DNA of 64,000 bases from Oceanicola sp. 22II-s10i (GTDB lineage: Bacteria > Pseudomonadota > Alphaproteobacteria > Rhodobacterales > Rhodobacteraceae): the NCBI RefSeq assembly GCF_002210105.1, contig NZ_AQQU01000001.1, positions 780,501 through 844,500 on the forward strand, given 5' to 3'. Position numbers and translations under genes: made by a program. The notes beneath the pieces are model-generated. The model did not search any database. It was not told the DNA's origin and worked only from the letters and a program-made list of their open reading frames with translations. Numbering within the stretch: position 1 is the stretch's first letter; each line of letters opens with the position of its first letter. Of the stretch, positions 20,420-28,742 are shown piece after piece.

Positions 20420-21994
20420 ATGCGATTTTCCTGTGCGGCGATCTTCGCCGCACATCTTGTTGTGGCGACAGCCCTCGCGCTTGCCCCGACCCGCGCGGCC
20501 GCGCAGGACGTGACGCTGACGTCGCGCGACGGCGGCGTCGAAATCGCGGGCAACCTGCTGGGCTTCGACGGCCAGTTCTATCGCGTCGAGACCGCCTATG
20601 GCGAGCTGACGGTCGATGGCACCGGCGTGCTGTGCGAGGGGCCGGGCTGCCCGGACCTCGAGGCCTACGTTGCCGAAATCGCCATCTCGGGCGCCTCGTC
20701 GGTCGGCGAGGTCCTGTTGCCTTCGCTGATCGAAGGCTTCGCCCTGCGCAGCGGCTACAAGATCGCGCGCAGCGATGCCGGCGCCGGGCAGGTGGAATAC
20801 CTGCTGTCGGATTCCGGCAGCGGTGAGGCGGCCGCGCGGTTCCTGATCCATTCCACCAATACGGACGAAGGTTTCGCCGACCTGCTGGCCAACGAGACGG
20901 ACATCGTCATGTCTCTGCGCGAGGTGCGCCCGGACGAGGCCAGCCGCGCATGGGAAGCGGGCATGGGCGATCTGCGCGGGCCGGGCCGGGCGCGGGTGCT
21001 CGCGCTGGATGCGCTTGTCCCGATCGTCGCGCCGGGCCACCCGCTGACCGAGGTCACACTGACCGATCTGGCGGGCATATTCTCGGGCCGGATCGTGAAC
21101 TGGTCCGATCTGGGCGGACCCGACGCGCCGATCAGCACCTACCTGCGCGACCCCGCCGCCGGGCTGAGCCAGGCCGCCGAGGACCGCCTGCTTGGTCCGA
21201 TCCGGGCGACGCTCCGCCCCGACGTGATCCGCCATGTCAGCAACCGCGCCTTGGTGCGGGCCGTGATGACGGACCCGTTCGGCATCGCCCTGACCACCGC
21301 CGCCGACACCGGCAACGCGAAACAGCTGGCGCTGTCGGGCGAATGCGGATTCTCGATCCCCGCCACCCGGCGCAACGCCAAGACCGAAGACTATCCCCTG
21401 ACCGCGCCGGTCTTCCTCTACACGCCGGTCCGCCGTCTGCCGCGCGTCGGGCGCGAGTTTTACGCTTATCTAAGCACCCCTGCCGCACAGCTGGTGATCC
21501 GCAGGGCCGGGTTCATCGACCAGATGGCCGAAGAAATTCCGGTCGCCGATCAGGGCGACCGGTTCGCCAACGCGATTTCGCAGGCCGGGGAGGAAACCGG
21601 GCTCGAGGATTTGCAGCGCATGGTCGCCACCCTGTCCCCCCTGCGTCGCCTGACGGTTTCGTTCCGCTTCGAACAGGGCTCGTCGGCACTGGACGCACAG
21701 TCGCGGTCGAACATCCGCCTGCTGGCCGACGCGCTTGAGGCTGGGGAATACGACGGACGGCGCCTGCTGTTTGTCGGGTTCTCGGACGGGCAGGGTCCCG
21801 CGCAGTCGAACCGCCAGATTGCCCTGCGCCGGGCCGAAAGCGTCCGTCGCGCGATCCTGTCGGCCGCGGAAACGCTGGATCCCGCACGCATCACGCTGGA
21901 GGCGGAAGCCTTTGGCGAGGCGATGCCGATGGCCTGTGACGACAGCGCGTGGGGGCGGCAGGTCAACCGCCGGGTCGAGGTCTGGGTGCGCTGA
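20420..21994 (+). CDS. phosphate-binding-protein-like domain fused to an OmpA peptidoglycan-binding domain
   Basis: 524 residues. A signal peptide (1-28, ending ARAAAQ) is followed by a short beta module (DVTLTSRDGGVEIAGNLLGF). Next is a PstS-like type 2 periplasmic binding fold (about 70-360), with GASSVGEVLLPSLIEGF and LTDLAGIFSGRIVNWSDLGG. The C-terminal OmpA domain (about 405-524) contains FRFEQGSSALD, GFSDGQGPAQSNRQIALRRA and NRRVEVWV, with the D and R that bind diaminopimelate. It would be a cell-wall-anchored soluble ligand receptor rather than an ABC transport component. Whether it binds phosphate is unknown. Confidence 0.82.
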   Translation: MRFSCAAIFAAHLVVATALALAPTRAAAQDVTLTSRDGGVEIAGNLLGFDGQFYRVETAYGELTVDGTGVLCEGPGCPDLEAYVAEIAISGASSVGEVLLPSLIEGFALRSGYKIARSDAGAGQVEYLLSDSGSGEAAARFLIHSTNTDEGFADLLANETDIVMSLREVRPDEASRAWEAGMGDLRGPGRARVLALDALVPIVAPGHPLTEVTLTDLAGIFSGRIVNWSDLGGPDAPISTYLRDPAAGLSQAAEDRLLGPIRATLRPDVIRHVSNRALVRAVMTDPFGIALTTAADTGNAKQLALSGECGFSIPATRRNAKTEDYPLTAPVFLYTPVRRLPRVGREFYAYLSTPAAQLVIRRAGFIDQMAEEIPVADQGDRFANAISQAGEETGLEDLQRMVATLSPLRRLTVSFRFEQGSSALDAQSRSNIRLLADALEAGEYDGRRLLFVGFSDGQGPAQSNRQIALRRAESVRRAILSAAETLDPARITLEAEAFGEAMPMACDDSAWGRQVNRRVEVWVR

Positions 21995-22007
21995 GGCGCT
22001 GACCGGT

Positions 22008-24815
22008 TCAGTGCGCCTCGGCCCAGTTCGCGCCGGTGCCCGCGTCGACGACCAGCGGCACGGACAGTTTCACCGCCGGGTCCGCCGCGTTCTCCATCAC
22101 GTCGCGGGCTGCCTTGATCAGCGCGTCCTCGGCGCCCTTCTCGACCTCGAAGACCAGTTCGTCATGGACCTGCAGCAGCATCTTCGCCGGGAGCCCCTCA
22201 ATCGCCTCGTCCATGCGGATCATCGCCCGCCGGATCACATCCGCCGCCGTGCCCTGGATCGGCGCGTTGATCGCCGCGCGCCACGCGAACCCGGCGCGCG
22301 GGCCCTTTGCGTTGATCTCGGGCGTGTTGATCCGGCGACCGAACAGCGTCTGGACAAAGCCGTGTTCCTTGGCGAAGGCCACGGTCTCGTCCATGTATTC
22401 CTTGATCCCCGGAAAGCGCTCGAAATACCGGTCGATGAAACCCTTGGCCTGATCGCGCGGAATCCGCAGATTCCGGGCCAGGCCAAAGGCGCTGATCCCG
22501 TAGATCACGCCGAAGTTGATCGCCTTGGCCTGCCGCCGCACATCCGGCGTCATCTCGTCCAGCGGGACGTTGAACATCTCCGACGCGGTGGCGGCGTGAA
22601 TGTCCTGTCCCTCGTGGAACGCCTCCTTGAGCGCCTCGATCCCGGCGATATGCGCGAGGATCCGCAGTTCGATCTGGCTGTAGTCGAGCGAGACAAGAAC
22701 CTTGCCCGGTTCGGCGACGAAAGCCTCGCGAATGCGGCGCCCCTCCTCGGTACGGACGGGAATGTTCTGCAGGTTCGGATCGGTCGAGGCCAGCCGCCCG
22801 GTGTTCGCCCCGGCGATGGAATAGGACGTGTGCACCCGGCCCGTGTCCGGGTTGATGTGCGTCTGCAGCGCGTCGGTATAGGTCGACTTGAGCTTCTGCA
22901 GCTGACGCCAGTCCAGCACCCGCGCGGGCAGGTCGTGTTCTGTCGCCAGATCCTCCAGCACATCCGCCGGGGTGGAGTACTTGCCCGTCTTGCCCTTGGA
23001 CCCGCCCGGCAGACCCATCCGGTCGAACAGGATCTCGCCGACTTGTGCCGGGGAGCCGACGTTGAACTTCTCGCCCGCCAGTTCCTGGATCTCGTCCTCC
23101 AGCCCCGCCATCTTCTGGGCAAAGGCATTGGACATCCGGGACAGCGTGTCCCTGTCGACCTTGATCCCGGACATCTCCATACGGGCCAGCACGGGCACCA
23201 GCGGCCGCTCAAGCGTCTCGTAGACGGTCGTGACCTTGCGGCGATGCAGCTGCGGCTTCAGCACCTGCCACAGGCGCAGCGTGATGTCGGCATCCTCGGC
23301 GGCATATTTCACCGCCTCGGCGATCGGCACCCGGTCGAAGGTGATCTGGCTCTTGCCCGATCCCAGCAGGTCCTTGATCGGGATCGGGGTGTGGGCGAGG
23401 TAAAGCTCGCTCAGCGTGTCCATCCCGTGCCCGTGCTCGCCCGCGTGCTGCGCGTATGAGATCAGCATCGTGTCGTCGAAGGGCGCGACCTCGATCCCGT
23501 AGCGCTTCAGGATCTTGGCGTCGTATTTCATGTTCTGGCCGATCTTGAGGATCGCGTCGTCCTCCAGCACCGGCTTCAGCGCATCCAGCACCTCGTTCAG
23601 CGGCAACTGCCCCTCGGCCAGCGTATCGTCGCCGAACAACCCTTCGCCCTCGCCCGCCTTATGCCCGACCGGGATGTAACAGGCGCTGCCCGGCTCGACC
23701 GACAGGCAGATGCCGACCAGATCGGCGCGCATCTCGTCCAGTCCCGTGGTCTCGGTGTCGACGGCCACATACCCCCGCTCGCGGATCAGTGCGATCCAGC
23801 GGTCCAGCGCCGCGCGGTCCGATACGCATTCGTATGCCGCCGGGTCGATGGACGGCATCTCGACCTTCGCGGGCGCGTCCTCCTCGGTCTGCGCAGGTGC
23901 CTCGGGGATCGCCGGCGCCTCGACCCCGAGCGCGTCGGAAATGCGCTTGGTCAGGGTCCGGAACTCCATCTCGGACAGGAAGCCGAGCAGCGTTTCCGGA
24001 TCCGGATCGCGCACCTCCAGATCGTCGATGGTGAAATCCAGCGGCGTTTCGCAATCCAGCTGCACCAGCCGCCGCGACAGGCGGATCTGGTCGGCCTTTT
24101 CGATCAGCGTCTCGCGCCGCTTCGGCTGCTTGATCTCGCCCGCCCGTTCCAGCAGCGTGTCCAGATCGCCGTATTCGTTGATCAGCAGCGCGGCGGTCTT
24201 GATCCCGATCCCCGGCGCGCCCGGCACGTTGTCGACGGAGTCCCCGGCCAGCGCCTGCACGTCGACGACACGCTCCGGATAGACGCCGAATTTTTCGAAG
24301 ACCCCCTCGCGGTCGATCCGCAGGTTCTTCATCGCGTCCAGCATCTCGACCCCGTCGCCGACCAGCTGCATCAGGTCCTTGTCCGACGAGATGATCGTCA
24401 CCCGCCCGCCTGCATCCCGCGCCTGGCAGCTGAGCGTGGCAATGATGTCGTCCGCCTCGTAGCCCTCGAGCTCCTTGCAGGCGATGTTGAACGCCTCGGT
24501 CGCGCGCCGGGTCAGCGGGATCTGCGGGCGCAGGTCCTCGGGCATCGCCTCGCGGTTGGCCTTGTAGAGGTCGTACAGGTCGTTGCGGAACGTATGGCTG
24601 CCCTTGTCGAACACCACCGCCACGTGGGTCGGCGCGTCGGGGCCGGTGTTCCCCTCGACATAGCGGTGCAGCATGTTGCAGAAGCCGGACACCGCGCCGA
24701 TCGGCAGCCCGTCGGACTTGCGCGTCAGCGGCGGCAGCGCGTGGTAGGCGCGAAAGATGAAGGCCGACCCGTCGATCAGGTGCAGGTGACATCCCTTGCC
24801 GAAAGCCATGCGCAT
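22008..24815 (-). CDS. polA: DNA polymerase I
   Basis: 935 residues with all three activities. The 5'-3' exonuclease is at about 1-290. The 3'-5' proofreading exonuclease has DTETTGLD near residue 352, NMKYDAKIL and YAAEDADIT, so its DEDD acidic residues are present. The polymerase domain has SLDYSQIELRILAHI, RRQAKAINFGVIYG and LQVHDELVFEV. Two ATGs occur at the N-terminus two codons apart (MRMAFGKG); the second is equally plausible. The enzyme fills gaps and processes Okazaki fragments. It stands alone, convergent with the OmpA gene. Confidence 0.97.
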   Translation of the reverse strand: MRMAFGKGCHLHLIDGSAFIFRAYHALPPLTRKSDGLPIGAVSGFCNMLHRYVEGNTGPDAPTHVAVVFDKGSHTFRNDLYDLYKANREAMPEDLRPQIPLTRRATEAFNIACKELEGYEADDIIATLSCQARDAGGRVTIISSDKDLMQLVGDGVEMLDAMKNLRIDREGVFEKFGVYPERVVDVQALAGDSVDNVPGAPGIGIKTAALLINEYGDLDTLLERAGEIKQPKRRETLIEKADQIRLSRRLVQLDCETPLDFTIDDLEVRDPDPETLLGFLSEMEFRTLTKRISDALGVEAPAIPEAPAQTEEDAPAKVEMPSIDPAAYECVSDRAALDRWIALIRERGYVAVDTETTGLDEMRADLVGICLSVEPGSACYIPVGHKAGEGEGLFGDDTLAEGQLPLNEVLDALKPVLEDDAILKIGQNMKYDAKILKRYGIEVAPFDDTMLISYAQHAGEHGHGMDTLSELYLAHTPIPIKDLLGSGKSQITFDRVPIAEAVKYAAEDADITLRLWQVLKPQLHRRKVTTVYETLERPLVPVLARMEMSGIKVDRDTLSRMSNAFAQKMAGLEDEIQELAGEKFNVGSPAQVGEILFDRMGLPGGSKGKTGKYSTPADVLEDLATEHDLPARVLDWRQLQKLKSTYTDALQTHINPDTGRVHTSYSIAGANTGRLASTDPNLQNIPVRTEEGRRIREAFVAEPGKVLVSLDYSQIELRILAHIAGIEALKEAFHEGQDIHAATASEMFNVPLDEMTPDVRRQAKAINFGVIYGISAFGLARNLRIPRDQAKGFIDRYFERFPGIKEYMDETVAFAKEHGFVQTLFGRRINTPEINAKGPRAGFAWRAAINAPIQGTAADVIRRAMIRMDEAIEGLPAKMLLQVHDELVFEVEKGAEDALIKAARDVMENAADPAVKLSVPLVVDAGTGANWAEAH

Positions 24816-24843
24816 CCCCTTCTCACTACCGGGGCGGCAGACC

Positions 24844-24885
24844 GATCCCCTGCTTCATCTGGCCGGATAAACTCCCGCCGGAGGC
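24844..24885 (-). repeat. intergenic repeat element, copy A
   Basis: On the minus strand the sequence reads GGCGGGAGTTTATCCGG, then CCAGATGAAGCAGGGGA. A second copy at 28697-28733 shares the arrangement AGTWTWT-N-CCAGAWGAAGCAGGGGA with the same 11-nt spacing. Both copies follow a GC-rich hairpin. Confidence 0.55.
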
Positions 24886-24929
24886 ATCGTGGCCGAAGGC
24901 CCCCCTCCAGGGGGGAATTCGGCCACGAT
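24886..24929. repeat. long inverted repeat (hairpin) between the zinc-ribbon gene and polA
   Basis: ATCGTGGCCGAA (24886-24897) is perfectly complementary to TTCGGCCACGAT (24918-24929). Inside it, after a two-base mismatch on each side, CCCCCC pairs with GGGGGG around a TCCA loop. It lies 8 bp after the zinc-ribbon stop codon and could terminate that transcript, though no T-run follows. Confidence 0.7.
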
Positions 24930-24937
24930 CAGCCCGG

Positions 24938-25132
24938 TCAGGAGGCGCTGACGCCCGCGTCGGCCTCGCGACCTTTCAGAACGTATTTCGCGTCGCAATA
25001 GCCGCATTCGACGAACCCGGTCTCTTCCGGGATATGCAGCCACACACGCGGATGGCCGAGCGCGCCTTCGCCGCCGTCGCAGGCGATCTTGTGGCTCTCG
25101 ACGATCTTGGTTTCGGGCGGGTCGATGGGCAT
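24938..25132 (-). CDS. small zinc-finger domain protein
   Basis: 64 residues. The spacing of one Cys (KIACDGG), one His (GHPRVWLHI) and a C-terminal CGYC pair (FVECGYCDAKYVL) matches the short zinc ribbon shared with the NDUFS6 subunit of respiratory complex I. Free-standing alphaproteobacterial versions are common; a role in complex I assembly is possible but unproven. It is divergent from the GFA gene and followed by the long inverted repeat. Confidence 0.82.
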   Translation of the reverse strand: MPIDPPETKIVESHKIACDGGEGALGHPRVWLHIPEETGFVECGYCDAKYVLKGREADAGVSAS

Positions 25133-25239
25133 CCGGGCGATCCTTTCTCGGGCGTGGCTCCGGGCCGGACTATGGTGGATCCGCCGGGTCTGGGCAAGAC
25201 CGGGTGGCGGGCGTAGGCTGGCGAAAAAGGGAGGATGCC

Positions 25240-25647
25240 ATGAAGTTTCAGGGTGGATGCTACTGCGGCGCGATCCGTTACGCGGTCGACGGCGAGCCGC
25301 TGTTCCAGGCGCAGTGCCAGTGCCGGCCCTGCCAGTATGTCTCGGGCGGGGGGCCGAACTTCTTCATCATGATGCCGGTCGGGGCGTTTTCCTACACGCA
25401 GGGCACGGTGTCGCAGTTCACGCGACCTGACCTCGACGCGCCCCGGACGCGCGACTTCTGCCCGACCTGCGGGACGCATCTGACCACCCGGCAGCCCGGC
25501 GGTCAGACGCTGGTGGTCAAGGTCGGCACGATGGACGATCCCACGCTCTACGGCGGTCCGAGTGCCGCGATCCACATGGCCGAGGCGCAGCCGTTCCACT
25601 GCGTGGCCAAAGGGGTGCCGCAATACGACAGGTTGCCGCCGCGGTAA
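25240..25647 (+). CDS. GFA family (glutathione-dependent formaldehyde-activating-like) zinc protein
   Basis: 135 residues from the ATG preceded by AAGGGAGGATGCC. Zinc-ligand cysteines are at GGCYCGAIRYAV, AQCQCRPCQYVSGG and DFCPTCGTHL, the full GFA set. The name derives from a formaldehyde-glutathione adduct enzyme, but most family members have no proven activity. Monocistronic by layout: upstream gene divergent, downstream gene convergent. Confidence 0.86.
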   Translation: MKFQGGCYCGAIRYAVDGEPLFQAQCQCRPCQYVSGGGPNFFIMMPVGAFSYTQGTVSQFTRPDLDAPRTRDFCPTCGTHLTTRQPGGQTLVVKVGTMDDPTLYGGPSAAIHMAEAQPFHCVAKGVPQYDRLPPR

Positions 25648-25679
25648 TATCCGGGCGCAGGCGTCGGCCGTGAGGGGGA

Positions 25680-26063
25680 TTACCCCGCCGCCTTCTCCAG
25701 CATCCGGCCAAGCCTGCGGCCACCGAGGATGTGCAGGTGGTAGTGCGGGACCTCCTGCACGCCATGTTCCCCGGCGTTGGAGATGAAGCGGCAGCCTTCG
25801 CCGATGTCCGCCGTCACGCCGAGTGTCTGACACACCGCCCCGACCGCGCGGTTGAAATCCACGATCTCGGCATCGCTCGCCTCGGCGGCGAAGTGGTCGT
25901 AGGTGACATAGGGACCCTTGGGTATCACCAGCACATGGATTGGCGCCTGCGGGCGGATGTCCTCGAACACCAGCGTGTGTTCGGTTTCCAGCACCGTCTT
26001 GTTGGGAATCTCGCCCCGCAGGATTTTGGCAAAGATGTTCTGGTCATCGTAGACGTAGGTCAT
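25680..26063 (-). CDS. HIT domain protein (HINT-type nucleotide hydrolase)
   Basis: 127 residues with the complete histidine triad motif HYHLHILGG near residue 107 and the N-terminal IFAKILRGEIP segment of the HINT branch. HINT proteins hydrolyse purine nucleoside phosphoramidates. The gene follows the glycosyltransferase gene by 9 bp on the same strand and is probably co-transcribed. Confidence 0.92.
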   Translation of the reverse strand: MTYVYDDQNIFAKILRGEIPNKTVLETEHTLVFEDIRPQAPIHVLVIPKGPYVTYDHFAAEASDAEIVDFNRAVGAVCQTLGVTADIGEGCRFISNAGEHGVQEVPHYHLHILGGRRLGRMLEKAAG

Positions 26064-26072
26064 TCAGGGTCC

Positions 26073-27650
26073 TCAGTCGCTAAACAGGTGGTCCATCGCC
26101 GCGATCTGCCGTGCCTTCTCTTGCGGTATGGACAGGAATTCGGACAGCGCATCGGCGTTCTTTTCCGGGGGATCGAGTTCGCGGATGCGATAGAAGTTCT
26201 CGAACCCGGCGTCCCGGATACGGTCGCCTTCGAACGCGATGTCGTTGCGCATGGTCGGCAACAGCCGGTTCAAAGCGTCCTTGGGGGTGCTTTCGCCCGC
26301 CAGGCCGACCCGCTTGGCGTGGCCTGCCAGAAATTCGTCGGTGAACTGGCATTCGACCTCGAGCAGCCGCGTGACGGCGCGGTCGCTGCAGAAATCGTTC
26401 AGCAGGTCGATCCCGTTCGGATCCATGCAGATCAGCATCCGGTCGGTGTTGTAGTAGTCGAACAGCATCCGCATCAGGGCCCGGCGGTGCCGCGTCCGCT
26501 TGCTGAGCGTGCGCTGGATGCCGCCCAGGTCGGGCAGCGGCGTGCCTTCCTCGTGGAACAGGTAATCTATGGCGGGCAGGTTGGTTTCCTGCCGGATCCG
26601 TTCCAGCAGGCGCTTGGCGACGTGCCATTTCTTGCAGATCACGATCATCAGTTCGCGTTCCCGCCCGAGGCTCGATTCCGCCTCCCAGAAACGGGTGGCG
26701 AACCGCTGGCCGATCCGGCCCTGACCGGTCAGGAACCTGAACAGGTTCCGCCCTTCGTTGCTGACGTCGAAACTGACGCCCTTGGCGGCATAGAGCTGGC
26801 CCAGCCTGCGCCGGAGCTCCTTCGCCTCGGGCGAGATTTTCCTGGCAAAGAGGAAATCCTGCGAGAGAAGCAGGTTGTAGTGGTCGTTGTAGAAAGTCAC
26901 CGGCATCCCGTAGTCGGTGAACATCAGGAACGTCAGGGTCCGGGACTGGATTTCCGACGCCGGGATGAGGTGGCGGACGATGGTCTGGAAGAACGTCTCG
27001 TCCGGGATCCACGTGGTCCGGAAGAACCGGATGACGTCCCGCCGTGTGCGGCAGAAATCCAGCACCCATTCGATGGTCCGGCGGCGCAGGCACCACCACT
27101 GCGACCCGATCATGATCTGAAGGTCCTCGGGCACCTCGCGGGTCAGGCCCAGCCGTTTCTGCAACTCGAACGAGCGGTAGAACCACGCCTTGTGGGTGCG
27201 TTCGTTGAACCAGTGCCGGTAGATCAGCCGTTCTTCCTTGAAGCCGGTCTTGATCCAGTCGCTTTCGAAATAGTCGAAGCTCTCGATGAAGTCGCAGTCG
27301 TGCGCGTCGAGGTAATCATGCGCGAATTCGGCCGATTTGACGGCCATGCAGTCGCCCGACAGCATGTAGAAATGGGTGGCACGCGGAAAGGCGTCGACCG
27401 CCGCCTCGATCGCGTTCAGTGTCGCCTGCACCAGCGACCACTCGCCCCAGCCGCACTTGATCCGCTTCTTGGCGAAAGTCACCCGTGGGTTGTCGTCCAG
27501 GGCTGTCCTGATCTTCTGGTAGTCGGCCGGATTGGCCCGCGCGTCGAAGTGGATCGCCATGTAGTCGCCGACAGCCGTCAGGCGCTCGGCCTGCTGGATG
27601 ATGCCATCTGGGTCCTTGTGGCAGAGCAATATGAAGGCGATCGAGGCCAT
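26073..27650 (-). CDS. Core-2/I-branching beta-1,6-N-acetylglucosaminyltransferase-like protein with C-terminal extension
   Basis: 525 residues. The N-terminal half (about 1-290) matches the Core-2/I-branching glycosyltransferase family (GT14). It begins AFILLCHKDPDGI, contains HFYMLSGDCMAVKS and SQWWCLRRR, and has the acceptor segment WIPDETFFQTI. The C-terminal 230 residues form a separate region found fused to such enzymes in Rhodobacteraceae (DUF5928 as I recall). The enzyme lacks a signal or membrane anchor, so it likely acts on the cytoplasmic side on a surface polysaccharide or glycolipid precursor. A sulfotransferase gene is divergent 150 bp away. Confidence 0.82.
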   Translation of the reverse strand: MASIAFILLCHKDPDGIIQQAERLTAVGDYMAIHFDARANPADYQKIRTALDDNPRVTFAKKRIKCGWGEWSLVQATLNAIEAAVDAFPRATHFYMLSGDCMAVKSAEFAHDYLDAHDCDFIESFDYFESDWIKTGFKEERLIYRHWFNERTHKAWFYRSFELQKRLGLTREVPEDLQIMIGSQWWCLRRRTIEWVLDFCRTRRDVIRFFRTTWIPDETFFQTIVRHLIPASEIQSRTLTFLMFTDYGMPVTFYNDHYNLLLSQDFLFARKISPEAKELRRRLGQLYAAKGVSFDVSNEGRNLFRFLTGQGRIGQRFATRFWEAESSLGRERELMIVICKKWHVAKRLLERIRQETNLPAIDYLFHEEGTPLPDLGGIQRTLSKRTRHRRALMRMLFDYYNTDRMLICMDPNGIDLLNDFCSDRAVTRLLEVECQFTDEFLAGHAKRVGLAGESTPKDALNRLLPTMRNDIAFEGDRIRDAGFENFYRIRELDPPEKNADALSEFLSIPQEKARQIAAMDHLFSD

Positions 27651-27800
27651 GTCGGGCGTGAGGCTACGGCAACGGTGTCAGGGTATGGCTAGAGATACGC
27701 ATGAAGCCGCATTGATAAAACCGGATAACTTTGCTTTTTTGTCAATCAGAACAGAAAGGCCGCACAAAAGCGGGTCTGGCACGTTGGGGTTGTAGCGGAA

Positions 27801-28619
27801 ATGGGCTTTCCAGGCACTTGGATGACCGAAAGCGAGAGCGTTGTCTATCGGGTCGTCCCGAAATGCGCCTGCTCGACCATCGGGCAGATCATGTTCTATT
27901 CGGACCATGGCGCGTTCTTTGACGGCGATATCCACGATGCGCAGCACGGGATGCACAAGTGGGCGATGGATGAGAGCCAGCCCCTGATCGAGGCGAACGT
28001 GCGCGGTCACACGTCCTATGCATTCACCTGCGTACGGAACCCCTATACGCGCATCCTGTCGTCCTTCTTCGACAAGATCTGCGGCATCCAGCGGAATGGC
28101 AACCGATATCGCGGCAACCTCGTGCCGATGCTGATCCAGAAATACGGGATCGAGGTCGGCGGCGAGGACGGCAAGGAGGAGTTCGACCAGATCAAGAGCT
28201 TCCGCCGGTTCCTGCTGTTCGCCCGCGATACCATACGCTGGCGCAGGCCGATGGAGCCGGACATCCACTGGTCGGCCATGTCGGGTCACATCTCGACCTT
28301 CATCGTGAATGGCGGGACCTACGACAAGATTTTCTGGACCGAGGATTTCAACGCCGGGATGCAGGACGTTCTGGACCATATCGACACGAAGGTGCCTGTC
28401 GATCTGAACGCGATCCCGCGGTTCAACGAGAGCGAGGGGCACGGGCCCAAGCGGGCGCATCCGGTCGAGGACTACTTCGACGACCTGTCGATGCATCTGG
28501 TCTACGAGATCTACAAGAAGGACTTCGAGCTGTTCAAATACGACTTCGAGGATCCGTCGAACAAGATGCCGGTCGGAGAGATCGACCTGGCCGAGGTGCA
28601 CGCCAAGCTGGGTGAATGA
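27801..28619 (+). CDS. sulfotransferase family 2 protein
   Basis: 272 residues. VPKCACSTIG at 19-28 is the 5'-phosphosulfate-binding loop and FTCVRNPYTRILSSFFD at about 75-91 the 3'-phosphate-binding motif for the PAPS donor. HKWAMDES is between them. The family sulfates carbohydrates. No membrane anchor is visible. The divergent neighbour is a Core-2-type glycosyltransferase, which suggests that the two build a sulfated glycan; this is inference from position. Confidence 0.83.
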   Translation: MGFPGTWMTESESVVYRVVPKCACSTIGQIMFYSDHGAFFDGDIHDAQHGMHKWAMDESQPLIEANVRGHTSYAFTCVRNPYTRILSSFFDKICGIQRNGNRYRGNLVPMLIQKYGIEVGGEDGKEEFDQIKSFRRFLLFARDTIRWRRPMEPDIHWSAMSGHISTFIVNGGTYDKIFWTEDFNAGMQDVLDHIDTKVPVDLNAIPRFNESEGHGPKRAHPVEDYFDDLSMHLVYEIYKKDFELFKYDFEDPSNKMPVGEIDLAEVHAKLGE

Positions 28620-28633
28620 GCCGGGCGTGACCT

Positions 28634-28656
28634 GAATGCGCGCCTGCGGCGCATTC
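28634..28656 (+). terminator. terminator after the sulfotransferase gene
   Basis: GAATGCGC (28634-28641) pairs with GCGCATTC (28649-28656) around a 7-nt loop, followed by CTTTACTTGTTT. It begins 15 bp after the stop codon. Confidence 0.6.
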
Positions 28657-28674
28657 CTTTACTTGTTTGGTGAC

Positions 28675-28733
28675 GAGGGGGCTTTGCCCCCTCGCGCTCC
28701 CCCAAAGTATTTGTGACCAGAAGAAGCAGGGGA
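28675..28733 (+). repeat. intergenic repeat element, copy B, with hairpin
   Basis: A perfect 8-bp stem GAGGGGGC/GCCCCCTC with a TTT loop (28675-28693) is followed by CCCCCAAAGTATTTGTGA and CCAGAAGAAGCAGGGGA. The order hairpin, AGTATTT, CCAGA-GAAGCAGGGG is the same as in copy A on the other strand at 24844-24929. Confidence 0.55.
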
Positions 28734-28742
28734 AGCTGCGCG

